Assembly: GCA_042569785.1 (NCBI GenBank)
Contig: JBHPGW010000102.1
Coordinates: 1 to 8,098, forward strand
Direction: 5' to 3'
Source: JBHPGW01 sp042569785
GTDB lineage: Bacteria > Planctomycetota > Phycisphaerae > Sedimentisphaerales > Anaerobacaceae
DNA length: 8,098 nt
Below are positions 1-6,046 of the stretch, one piece after another; the stretch's first letter is position 1; the number at the start of each line of letters is the position of its first letter. Below the pieces are notes generated by a model. It was given only the letters and a program-made list of their open reading frames with translations, ran no database searches and was not told where the DNA came from. The translations under genes were made by a program, and so were the position numbers.

Positions 1-24
1 TAGAAATGTAAGAAAAAAATTATT

Positions 25-2613
25 TTGTACTTGAGGGATGGCCTCATAACAGAGCTTGATATTGTGACCCAATTTGGCTATGACGCACTTGGTAATAAGA
101 CATACAGGATTGACCCGGAAGACTACATCGCATTTGTTGACTACGACAACGCCAATCGAAAGATTTATGAATATTTCAACGAAGCTGCTGTATATTATTC
201 GCCCTTCGATGTCATCGATACCGTAGCGACAAAAGCAAAAGCGACGATAAAAACTCAATACGAGTATTACGATGACGATAAGCTAAAATCTGTTACAAAT
301 TATGACTACGATGGCACTACTGTTCTCAGCTTTAGCGAATTTACATACGACGACAGAGGCAGAGTAGAATCCGTGGAGGAAAAGATAGATGATTCAACCA
401 ATGCTATAACAAACTATGGTTACAGTGATACAGGAGGATTTGAGCCGAGTCCTTCTGACCCGGATTACGACTACCAAATCAAAATCACAGACGCTAAAGA
501 ACCTACCGGCAAAGATACATATATTTCACTGGAGTTTCATGGCAAACCACAGAAGATTCTCTATCCTTCCAACGATTATGAAGAACTAACATATTATGGC
601 AACGGACTGCTGGATACCAAGGCTGTCTGGGATGGTGCTTCTAAGGAAATTATCGAATATGATTACGATGATTTCGGCAAACTAAGTACCAAGACATATC
701 CAGACACTGGCTACCTGGAATACACATACACCGACCGAAGCTACGGAAAATTCGGTAAAGTCAAAACTATAACCGATTATCGTAACAGTGCTGACAGGCC
801 TATAGATGACATTGGCCAAACTTACAAATTCGAATATGATTACTTCTGGTCACAAAGGATAACATCCTACGACATAAATGACATAGGCTTAGACGAGACT
901 GACCCGGAAAACCCGATTATAACTAACGAGAGTTTCACTGTAGAATATGAATATTCAGACATATACAACCAGAAAACAAGCGTTAATGTTTATGACAATT
1001 CAACCATTGGTACTGGGGAAGGGTGGTTGGGGGGCACCTATCCCATCCCAGCTACGAACATATACCGCGTAGATTATGAATATGACAAAGCAGGCAGACT
1101 CACCAAGGTCCAAGGCTATGGCAGCAGTGATTACTCCTACTACCCCGATGGAACTCTCGAAACAGTAACTCACAGTATTCCCGACGACTTGCAAGTTTCC
1201 TACGAGTATAACCCGGACAATGCCTTGACATATATAGATGCAAAGAAAGGCAACGAAACGCTGTACAAATTCAACGCAGCTTCCCCTGGCCAGATCGACG
1301 GGCTGGGCAGGCTTATCTCTGCTAAGGAACAGATCAAATCAGCCGCAGAGCAGAATATTGGCTACGATATGCTCTACGCTTACGACGATCGCAGTCAGTT
1401 GACCTCTGCCGCAATAACCGACTACGAAGCTGACGATTGGACGGGGCTCTATTCTTACAACAAAGACGGAAATATCGAACAAAGGATTATAAATGCTCAG
1501 CAGGACGACTTCACATATGACGGCGACCTGATGACAGATATCGAAGGTGATAGTCTGACATGGAACAACAACGGCCAACTCGAAGAAAAAGAAGCCCCGG
1601 TGAGCATAGCTTTCATATACAATTGGGACGACAAGCTCCGCCAGGCTGATTTCGGCAGTGACTACATCAAGCTCAAATACGATCCCTTAGGCAATCGCGC
1701 ATGGAAAGAGTCTGATATTGGCGGCCAAACCACAACTCGCAAATATATTCTTGACATAGTAGGCAAGCTGCCTGTAATATTATGCGAAATTGATCCGTCT
1801 ATTAGTGATCCGTATAATAAAGTGAAAAACAAATATTACTATACCAATGATGGCAGGATAGTTAATGTTAGTAACATGACATTCATCACTGACCGTCTTG
1901 GCTCTGTTCGGCTGGCTTTAAGTATGTACGGCGACATTAAACACTCTTACACCTACACCCCGTTCGGCCAAATGCTGCAAACTGACTCTGACGCCGGCGC
2001 ACCGACCAACAACTTCAAGTTCACAGGCCAATGGCTAGACGAAGAAATAGGCCAATACTACCTAAGAGCAAGAATGTACGACCCGGCAATGATGAGATTC
2101 ACAACCAGAGACCCGGTTCTTGGCAAACAACAAAATCCACTTACGTTGCACAAGTATCTCTACTGTATGAGTGACCCCGCAAATAAAATTGACCCAGATG
2201 GCAAATTTTTTAGTATTGCGAGTGTCCTGGTGGGTAATTCTCTCTATGGTAGCGCTAGAAGAGAAGATTTGAGGTTTCACAGGAGGATCCACAAGAAAGC
2301 CAACAAAAGACTTGATGGTTTCAGTAGGGCTAATTTGGAGAGAGGAATGTCTTACGATTTAATGGTTGATGACATAATGTTTTCAACAAGTAGTAGGCGG
2401 CGTTCTGCGAGAGATAAAACAATCTGGGCACTGGGGGCGATGAGCGACAATTTTTCAGCGTTTACCAGTACCCTTGGCAATCAGGTCTTAGGCACCGCTG
2501 TAATCATAGCGGATAACGCCGAAGTCATTGAAGCTATATTAACCGGCAACGCAACTTCTGATGACTATCTAGATGCGGCAGATAGTCTTTTTGAGATGGT
2601 CACGGGTCCGTAA
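25..2613 (+). CDS. Rhs/YD-repeat protein, N-terminally truncated, with variable C-terminal domain
   Basis: Seen: a run of degenerate YD repeats (YDxxG-type units such as FGYDALGNK near residue 17, YEYDKAGRL near 352, KYDPLGNR near 551), then the Rhs core end: TDRLGSVRL (622-630), YTPFGQ, GQYYLRARMYDP, RFTTRDP (DP at 696), DP at 717 and IDPDG ending at 726. Residues 727-862 are a unique tail. Family knowledge: YD repeats wrap into a shell enclosing the C-terminal toxin, which is released by self-cleavage at DPxG motifs; such proteins act in contact-dependent competition. Start: TTG at 25 is only the first possible start after an in-frame TAG at 1-3. No ribosome site or signal peptide is visible, and Rhs proteins usually exceed 1,000 residues, so the true N-terminus is probably lost, frameshifted or outside the window. 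The next gene begins 64 bases downstream. The Rhs assignment is firm; the start is not. Confidence 0.88.
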   Translation: MYLRDGLITELDIVTQFGYDALGNKTYRIDPEDYIAFVDYDNANRKIYEYFNEAAVYYSPFDVIDTVATKAKATIKTQYEYYDDDKLKSVTNYDYDGTTVLSFSEFTYDDRGRVESVEEKIDDSTNAITNYGYSDTGGFEPSPSDPDYDYQIKITDAKEPTGKDTYISLEFHGKPQKILYPSNDYEELTYYGNGLLDTKAVWDGASKEIIEYDYDDFGKLSTKTYPDTGYLEYTYTDRSYGKFGKVKTITDYRNSADRPIDDIGQTYKFEYDYFWSQRITSYDINDIGLDETDPENPIITNESFTVEYEYSDIYNQKTSVNVYDNSTIGTGEGWLGGTYPIPATNIYRVDYEYDKAGRLTKVQGYGSSDYSYYPDGTLETVTHSIPDDLQVSYEYNPDNALTYIDAKKGNETLYKFNAASPGQIDGLGRLISAKEQIKSAAEQNIGYDMLYAYDDRSQLTSAAITDYEADDWTGLYSYNKDGNIEQRIINAQQDDFTYDGDLMTDIEGDSLTWNNNGQLEEKEAPVSIAFIYNWDDKLRQADFGSDYIKLKYDPLGNRAWKESDIGGQTTTRKYILDIVGKLPVILCEIDPSISDPYNKVKNKYYYTNDGRIVNVSNMTFITDRLGSVRLALSMYGDIKHSYTYTPFGQMLQTDSDAGAPTNNFKFTGQWLDEEIGQYYLRARMYDPAMMRFTTRDPVLGKQQNPLTLHKYLYCMSDPANKIDPDGKFFSIASVLVGNSLYGSARREDLRFHRRIHKKANKRLDGFSRANLERGMSYDLMVDDIMFSTSSRRRSARDKTIWALGAMSDNFSAFTSTLGNQVLGTAVIIADNAEVIEAILTGNATSDDYLDAADSLFEMVTGP
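1823..2202 (+). repeat. Rhs tip repeat, copy A
   Basis: This 380-bp segment of the long Rhs gene matches 3468-3805 at a constant offset of 1645 bases up to position 2103. Two blocks of about 40 bases are identical (around 2000-2040 and 2044-2084), and only about eight differences are seen over 1948-2075. Copy A has 42 extra bases (2104-2145) that copy B lacks. Confidence 0.9.
2203..2613 (+). other. Rhs variable C-terminal (putative toxin) module
   Basis: The 136 residues after the IDPDG boundary have no counterpart in the second Rhs tip. The stretch is basic in its first half (RREDLRFHRRIHKKANKR, roughly residues 746-763) and more acidic and alanine-rich near the end, with a short hydrophobic stretch (GTAVIIAD). 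No nuclease, deaminase or ADP-ribosyltransferase motif is recognised. In the family this position encodes the toxin; calling it toxic here is inference from position only. Confidence 0.55.
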
Positions 2614-2677
2614 CCGGATTAATTGTCACGAAGTGTTTTTAAAAAAAATAAATTATTTAATTATGGAGTAAAATATT

Positions 2678-3427
2678 ATGCGATACTTTGCAATAGCCTT
2701 TCTTTTGTCTACCGCCTCTGTTTGTTGGGCTAATGAAACATATTCCAGTGAAGAGTTTGGCTTTACTATGGATATTCCTTCTGGATGGGAAATGAGCCTT
2801 GAAGAAGACTGGTCAGATGAACTTAATCTGACATCGAACGTTCTGTTCGTACTTAATCCGTCCGGAGTGGAAATCATGGATGCGCCCACGATATTAGTAA
2901 AAGGTCACACATTAGATAATAAGAGCAGGTCTGGCTTGATAAGACTTCTCAATGCTAGGGCTGAAAAAGGCTTTGAACTGGAAGCAAAACTTATTGCAAA
3001 AAAGTTTCTCGGAAATTCATTTAAGCAATACCGTAAGATAGACACTTTTTCTGAATATAAATCTTCTGAAAATTCTGGAAGAGCCGAATTGCTTTATGAG
3101 CACAAAAAGGATTACACCTGTTTTATGGCTGCAAGGGCTGGTTTTGTTGGGCCAAGAAGTTATGTTAGTTTTCACAGTTATTGGAAGGGTGATGACCCTG
3201 AAGAGTTTGAGAGTGATTATTATGATGTTATAAAATCTTTTCGGTTTGGCCTCAAAGCTAAGGTCAAGGGAGCATTAGATAGCTTTTCTCAGGAAATAGA
3301 AGAGATTGGCGAAATGTCCAGTGAACAAAAATCAGAGCATTTTCTTGAGCGATTCGGCAAAATCATAGGCATTCTCTTTACGGTGGGAACAATTTTAGTA
3401 ATAGGAAAAGCCGTGCTAGGCCGCTGA
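2678..3427 (+). CDS. Secreted, C-terminally anchored PsbP/Mog1-like domain protein; candidate immunity protein
   Basis: Residues 1-18 form a signal peptide (hydrophobic AIAFLLSTASV, likely cleavage after CWA). The mature part opens with YSSEEFGFTMDIPSGWE, the first strand and turn typical of PsbP/Mog1/DUF1795-like alpha-beta domains, which I infer spans about residues 20-190. A glutamate-rich linker (205-225) leads to a C-terminal membrane helix (about 227-247, GKIIGILFTVGTILVIGKA) ending in Arg. The predicted topology is a globular domain outside the cytoplasmic membrane, tethered at its C-terminus. The ATG follows GGAG (2665-2668) by nine bases, a good ribosome site. It lies directly after the Rhs variable tail, the normal immunity slot. 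DUF1795-fold proteins are also known as cytoplasmic EagR chaperones of Rhs effectors, but the signal peptide argues against that job here. An unrelated lipid- or envelope-related role is possible. Confidence 0.75.
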   Translation: MRYFAIAFLLSTASVCWANETYSSEEFGFTMDIPSGWEMSLEEDWSDELNLTSNVLFVLNPSGVEIMDAPTILVKGHTLDNKSRSGLIRLLNARAEKGFELEAKLIAKKFLGNSFKQYRKIDTFSEYKSSENSGRAELLYEHKKDYTCFMAARAGFVGPRSYVSFHSYWKGDDPEEFESDYYDVIKSFRFGLKAKVKGALDSFSQEIEEIGEMSSEQKSEHFLERFGKIIGILFTVGTILVIGKAVLGR

Positions 3428-3440
3428 CGTCAAAAGAAAA

Positions 3441-3455
3441 AGTAGCTACTGCAGT
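3441..3455. repeat. Two overlapping short palindromes at the junction before the orphan Rhs tip
   Basis: AGTAGCTACT (3441-3450) and ACTGCAGT (3448-3455) are perfect palindromes sharing three bases. They lie between the stop of the secreted protein and the point (3468) where homology to the first Rhs tip begins. There is no U-run after them, so they are not a convincing terminator. They may mark a recombination junction or be chance. Confidence 0.35.
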
Positions 3456-3466
3456 TCTCTGGCTCT

Positions 3467-3862
3467 TTGACAAAAACATATTTCTATACCAACGACTCAA
3501 GGATAGTTAGTAATAACAGCATGAACTGTATTACCGACCGTCTCGGCTCTGTCCGCCTAATTGTCGATTCCGCTGGCCGCGTCAGACATTCATACACCTA
3601 CACCCCGTTCGGCCAAATGCTCCAAACCGACTCTGACCAAGGCGCACCGACCAACAACTTCAAGTTCACAGGCCAATGGCTCGACAACGAAATAGGCCAA
3701 TACTACCTAAGAGCAAGAATGTACGACCCCCAACTAATGCGATTCACATTGCATGAATATCTGTATTGCACCAATGATCCGACTAATAAAATTGATTTAT
3801 CCGGTAGGCTTGGGGCCGGTTTTGAGGGGCATTCCACCCTAGCAAGCCAGCAAAACCGCTAA
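3467..3862 (+). CDS. Orphan Rhs tip fragment, probably a non-functional remnant
   Basis: This 131-codon frame (TTG start, in-frame TAG at 3443, no ribosome site) encodes only the Rhs core end: YTND, TDRLGSVRL, YTPFGQ, the GQYYLRARMYDP block, then YLYCTNDPTNKIDLSG, and an 18-residue tail unlike the first copy's. Compared with copy A it lacks 14 residues in frame (the segment from TTRDP to NPLT), and DPDG has become DLSG. In RhsA-type proteins the paired DP motifs carry the aspartates needed for self-cleavage, so both halves of that site are damaged. It has no shell and no obvious toxin. Orphan tips like this are known downstream of Rhs genes, where they serve as recombination donors. I read it as a displaced tip, decayed or held in reserve; independent translation is unlikely. 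Confidence 0.7.
   Translation: MTKTYFYTNDSRIVSNNSMNCITDRLGSVRLIVDSAGRVRHSYTYTPFGQMLQTDSDQGAPTNNFKFTGQWLDNEIGQYYLRARMYDPQLMRFTLHEYLYCTNDPTNKIDLSGRLGAGFEGHSTLASQQNR
3468..3805 (+). repeat. Rhs tip repeat, copy B
   Basis: Direct repeat of 1823-2202. Homology starts at a TGA/AAAAC-like stretch at 3468 and stays in the same reading frame. It is strongest between 3593 and 3729 and ends at the DLSG codons. The similarity includes synonymous positions, which points to recent duplication or gene conversion rather than protein-level constraint. Confidence 0.9.
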
Positions 3863-4000
3863 AAACCAACATTATTGTACACTCAATAAGGGGTGATTGT
3901 CAAGGAAAAAACTAACTTAAAAATAATTTATTGCTAATTATCTGATTTGTCGACAAAAGAGTAATTACCCTAAGGATAAAAATAGGTTAACTCGAGTCTT

Positions 4001-4024
4001 GAATTTGCAACAGAATTTGCAACA
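4001..4024. repeat. Tandem 12-bp direct repeat
   Basis: GAATTTGCAACA occurs twice without a gap (4001-4012 and 4013-4024). It could be a slippage product, a protein-binding site or a trace of an attachment site; nothing in the window decides between these. Confidence 0.6.
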
Positions 4025-4057
4025 ACCGTGTACCTTTGGACTACTATCACGCTACTG

Positions 4058-4150
4058 TTACACCCCAGCCCCCTCCAGCTCCACTGCCCCAACACTACCC
4101 ACTAATTCGACTATCGACCCAACAATCGACTGGTAAGCCTCCGGAGTGGC
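4058..4150 (-). pseudogene. 30-codon C-terminal relic of an unrecognised gene
   Basis: Read on the minus strand, 4150 to 4058 gives 30 codons beginning ATPEAYQSIVGSIVELV and ending GAVELEGAGV, then TAA. The codons are strongly purine-first, mostly G-first, as in real genes, and the GC content is clearly above the flanks. A stop (TAA at 4153-4151) precedes it, with about nine more plausible codons (IDTTPRQVE) before that in the same frame. There is no start or ribosome site. I take it as the surviving 3' end of a gene whose front was lost or replaced. The family is not recognised. Confidence 0.35.
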
Positions 4151-4169
4151 TTATTCCACCTGTCGAGGA

Positions 4170-4210
4170 GTAGTATCGATAGAGCAATAGAATTTCAGTA
4201 TCGATACTAC
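4170..4210 (-). repeat. Perfect 12-bp inverted repeat at the end of the minus-strand operon
   Basis: GTAGTATCGATA (4170-4181) and TATCGATACTAC (4199-4210) are exact inverted copies with a 17-base loop. The right arm touches the TAG stop (4212-4210) of the 110-aa membrane protein gene, so the mRNA would form a 12-bp stem immediately after the coding region. No U-run follows, so a classical intrinsic terminator is doubtful. A 3' end-stabilising stem, or the end of a small mobile unit, is possible. Confidence 0.6.
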
Positions 4211-4542
4211 TAAAAACCAGCATCTTTAATAACCTGCTGGATCTCTTCATCAGTAGGATAAGTAATTACTAATATCTCTTCCAAGATATAACTATTGTTA
4301 GGATCGATTCTATAATACTTCTCAATTCTGTGTGGTAGATTAGTATTTGCCTTAAAATAATACCTCCATCTACGATAGACGATACTATTTGCATCTGTTC
4401 TATCTGGCCATGTCAAATCATATATACTTGGCTGGTTTCTTTTATACTGTCTAACTGCATACTTAACTGGGAAATAAGTCAATATCAGCAAAATAAAAAA
4501 GATGAGCCAGTGATAACGAGTGAATAGTGATTTTATTTTCAC
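4210..4542 (-). CDS. Small single-span membrane protein of unknown function
   Basis: This 110-residue protein starts at GTG (4542-4540), five bases after a strong AAAGGAG site (4554-4548). A basic N-terminus (MKIKSLFTRYH) precedes a hydrophobic helix at about residues 12-28 (WLIFFILLILTYFPV). Next is a basic patch and an extracytoplasmic or cytoplasmic domain of about 75 residues, rich in Tyr, Arg and Asn (SIVYRRWRYYF, HRIEKYYRI) and ending DEEIQQVIKDAGF. No family is recognised. It is the second gene of a minus-strand pair: only 16 bases separate it from the stop of the upstream gene, so the two are probably co-transcribed and translated in step. A 12-bp inverted repeat directly follows its stop. 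Its lack of similarity to nearby genes and the neighbouring Rhs locus leave open an envelope or immunity-type role, but nothing in the sequence shows this. Confidence 0.72.
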   Translation of the reverse strand: MKIKSLFTRYHWLIFFILLILTYFPVKYAVRQYKRNQPSIYDLTWPDRTDANSIVYRRWRYYFKANTNLPHRIEKYYRIDPNNSYILEEILVITYPTDEEIQQVIKDAGF

Positions 4543-4558
4543 TGGTGCTCCTTTAATA

Positions 4559-4903
4559 TCATGTCGATGATTTTGGAGGTTTTTTATGGGGAGGGGATTT
4601 TAATATGTTGTTGATGTATTCAGCATTTTTTTTGTCGGTCATATAGTCCCAGCCGTAAGTTCCGATTGTTGATTTGAGCATATCAACGAAATCTTCTTCA
4701 CTTTGGTGTTCGATTTGTCTAAAAGAGATGACGAGCAGTTGCTCATCGTGATACCACAGTGCAAAATCTACAAACAATTCAGTAGGGTCTGGCTCGATAT
4801 AAAACTGCATCCCTTCAGGCGGTACGAAATCCAGGCTTGTCTCTTTGGTCAGTTCTACTTCTAAATCTTTCCATGAATTAGAAAATGACAATTTTGCTTT
4901 CAT
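4559..4903 (-). CDS. Small acidic soluble protein of unknown function
   Basis: I place the start at ATG 4903-4901 (MKAKLSFSN), because AGGAG (4913-4909) sits five bases upstream, the same spacing as for the next gene in the pair. A longer frame opens at 4927 but has no ribosome site. The product is 114 residues with no signal peptide or membrane helix. It has alternating hydrophobic stretches suggesting a mixed alpha-beta fold (ELFVDFALWYHDEQLLVISF at about 42-61), an acidic helix (SEEDFVDMLKS) and a basic, proline-rich tail (PPHKKPPKSST). The family is not recognised. Small acidic proteins with such patterns occur among immunity proteins of polymorphic toxins, but that comparison is only stylistic. 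It is divergent from the nucleotidyltransferase-HEPN gene across a 219-base gap in which I could not identify its promoter. Confidence 0.68.
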   Translation of the reverse strand: MKAKLSFSNSWKDLEVELTKETSLDFVPPEGMQFYIEPDPTELFVDFALWYHDEQLLVISFRQIEHQSEEDFVDMLKSTIGTYGWDYMTDKKNAEYINNILKSPPHKKPPKSST

Positions 4904-5086
4904 AGCTGCTCCTATCCAATAAAACATACTGTCTAAATGTTAAATACTGGAAAGGCCACAAAGATATGAGCCACCAGCATACGTCATAGATTTTTCAAAT
5001 AACGCATACCAGCAGTATCTGGTGAGTTGATGTTTCTCAACCTGACACGAATTTTGCCATAATCTCTTTTTACAGTCAATAAAAAT

Positions 5087-5115
5087 TTGACTATTCGCCT
5101 TTAATGGCTCATAAT
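5087..5115 (+). promoter_or_regulatory. Strong sigma70-type promoter for the nucleotidyltransferase-HEPN operon
   Basis: TTGACT (5087-5092), a 17-base spacer, and CATAAT (5110-5115) match the -35/-10 consensus at five of six positions each, with ideal spacing. Transcription should start about seven or eight bases downstream, at 5122-5124. That coincides with the ATG at 5123 and implies a leaderless mRNA. The -10 box overlaps the alternative upstream ATG at 5114. Confidence 0.72.
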
Positions 5116-5122
5116 GCCCACC

Positions 5123-5986
5123 ATGAAAGAATCATTGGAACATCTGCCGCAGAGGAAAAAAGGTGAGCTTGCACGGATCGTGGGCATCATTCGTGATGCC
5201 GCCCCGCAGGCCGAGATGATTATCCTCTTCGGCTCCTATGCCAGAGGCGATGCGGTAGAGGATGTTACCGTAGAAGGCAATACAACATACGAATATTCCT
5301 CAGATTTCGATATTCTCGTAATAGTCAAATCCAAGTCCTTAGCCGATAACCTCGACCTGTGGTACAGTATCGAAGATGAGGCAGGTAAACTGCCCGTACA
5401 GACACCGGTTAAAATAATCGCTCACGAAATAGATTTCGTAAACGGTAAACTCGAAAAGGGCCAGTACTTCTTCAGTGATATCAAAAAAGATGGCATAATA
5501 CTTTACGACTCGAAAAACTGCACACTTGCAGATGCAAGAGAACTAACCCCGCAGGAAAGACTCGGACAGGCAAAAGCAGATTTCAAACAATGGTTTGAAA
5601 GTGCAAATGGGGCTTATCGTGGGTACGAAAGATATATTGAAGACCGCGACTACAAATGGGCTGCTTTCATGCTTCATCAGGCCGCAGAATCTTTTTACGG
5701 TGCTGTGTTATTGGTTTATACGAATTATAAGCCCAAGACCCACGACCTCGATACTCTCCGCAGATTAGCAGCCAATCACGACCCGGCCTTTTTTACGGTC
5801 TTTCCGCTCCGCACCAAGCAGGAAAGAGACCGCTTCGATCTGCTAAGACAGGCCTACGTAGGGGCACGCTACCACGATGACTATAAGATAACACCACAGG
5901 AACTAAAATACTTAGCCCGATGCGTTGAACTGCTGAGAGAGCAGACAGAGGTAAGTTGTGATACAAAAATGGAATCCTTTATATAG
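5123..5986 (+). CDS. Nucleotidyltransferase-HEPN fusion protein
   Basis: The N-terminal half is a minimal nucleotidyltransferase (Pol beta fold): FGSYARGD at about residues 36-43 and SDFDILVIVKS at about 60-70, giving the GS and D-x-D metal-binding pair, with a likely third carboxylate in IIAHEIDF (98-105). The GS to DxD gap is about 22 residues, roughly twice that of short MntA-type enzymes. The C-terminal half (about 150-280) is a HEPN helical bundle: AAFMLHQAAESFYGAVLL, KTHDLDTLRRL and ARYHDDYKI. Separate MNT and HEPN proteins form toxin-antitoxin pairs in which the transferase modifies the HEPN partner; fused forms are also known, with a poorly defined role. The usual HEPN RNase motif R-x4-6-H is not evident. 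Start chosen at 5123, not 5114: the -10 box overlaps 5114, there is no ribosome site, and the predicted transcript begins at 5123. First gene of the plus-strand operon. Confidence 0.85.
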   Translation: MKESLEHLPQRKKGELARIVGIIRDAAPQAEMIILFGSYARGDAVEDVTVEGNTTYEYSSDFDILVIVKSKSLADNLDLWYSIEDEAGKLPVQTPVKIIAHEIDFVNGKLEKGQYFFSDIKKDGIILYDSKNCTLADARELTPQERLGQAKADFKQWFESANGAYRGYERYIEDRDYKWAAFMLHQAAESFYGAVLLVYTNYKPKTHDLDTLRRLAANHDPAFFTVFPLRTKQERDRFDLLRQAYVGARYHDDYKITPQELKYLARCVELLREQTEVSCDTKMESFI

Positions 5987-6013
5987 CCACAGAGGGTATA
6001 GAGGAAAAGAAAA

Positions 6014-6046
6014 ATGAATAAAACAAAACAATGTTTAAAGAAATAA
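6014..6046 (+). CDS. Possible 10-codon leader ORF overlapping the DUF2971 start
   Basis: ATG at 6014 lies nine bases after GAGG (6001-6004), the only ribosome-site-like sequence here, and reads MNKTKQCLKK to a TAA at 6044-6046. It runs past the ATG of the DUF2971 gene at 6031 in another frame. It may couple translation between the genes or be accidental; it is very short and lysine-rich. Confidence 0.25.
   Translation: MNKTKQCLKK

Larger units (their letters stand above)
3863..4209. other. Spacer of about 350 bases with relic and repeats, no intact gene
   Basis: The first half (3863-3990) is AT-rich with no supported gene or clear promoter. The second half has a 12-bp tandem repeat (4001-4024), an abrupt C-rich patch (about 4060-4150) containing a minus-strand gene relic, and an inverted repeat at 4170-4210. 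The change in base composition suggests DNA of different origins joined here. Confidence 0.6.

Noticed and set aside
2623..2655. TTGTCA as a -35 box for the secreted-protein gene, and the same hexamer at 3897
   Set aside because: No acceptable -10 hexamer at 16-18 bases in either place.
1000..2889. Several minus-strand frames of 64-79 codons opposite the Rhs and secreted-protein genes
   Set aside because: They are antisense to strongly supported coding sequence, lack ribosome sites and show no recognisable protein features.
2619..3950. Apparent similarity of the AT-rich flanks after each Rhs tip (both begin ATTGTCA)
   Set aside because: Beyond the seven shared bases the alignment needs gaps and matches only in A/T runs; chance explains it.
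3983..4105. Plus-strand frame reading SSLEFATEFATTVYLW opposite the relic
   Set aside because: Its repeated residues come from the 12-bp tandem repeat. There is no start site, and the opposite strand has the more gene-like codon pattern.
5008..5023. ACCAG-N6-CTGGT dyad between the divergent genes
   Set aside because: Five-base arms in a 200-base gap are expected by chance, and it is not placed over the recognised promoter.
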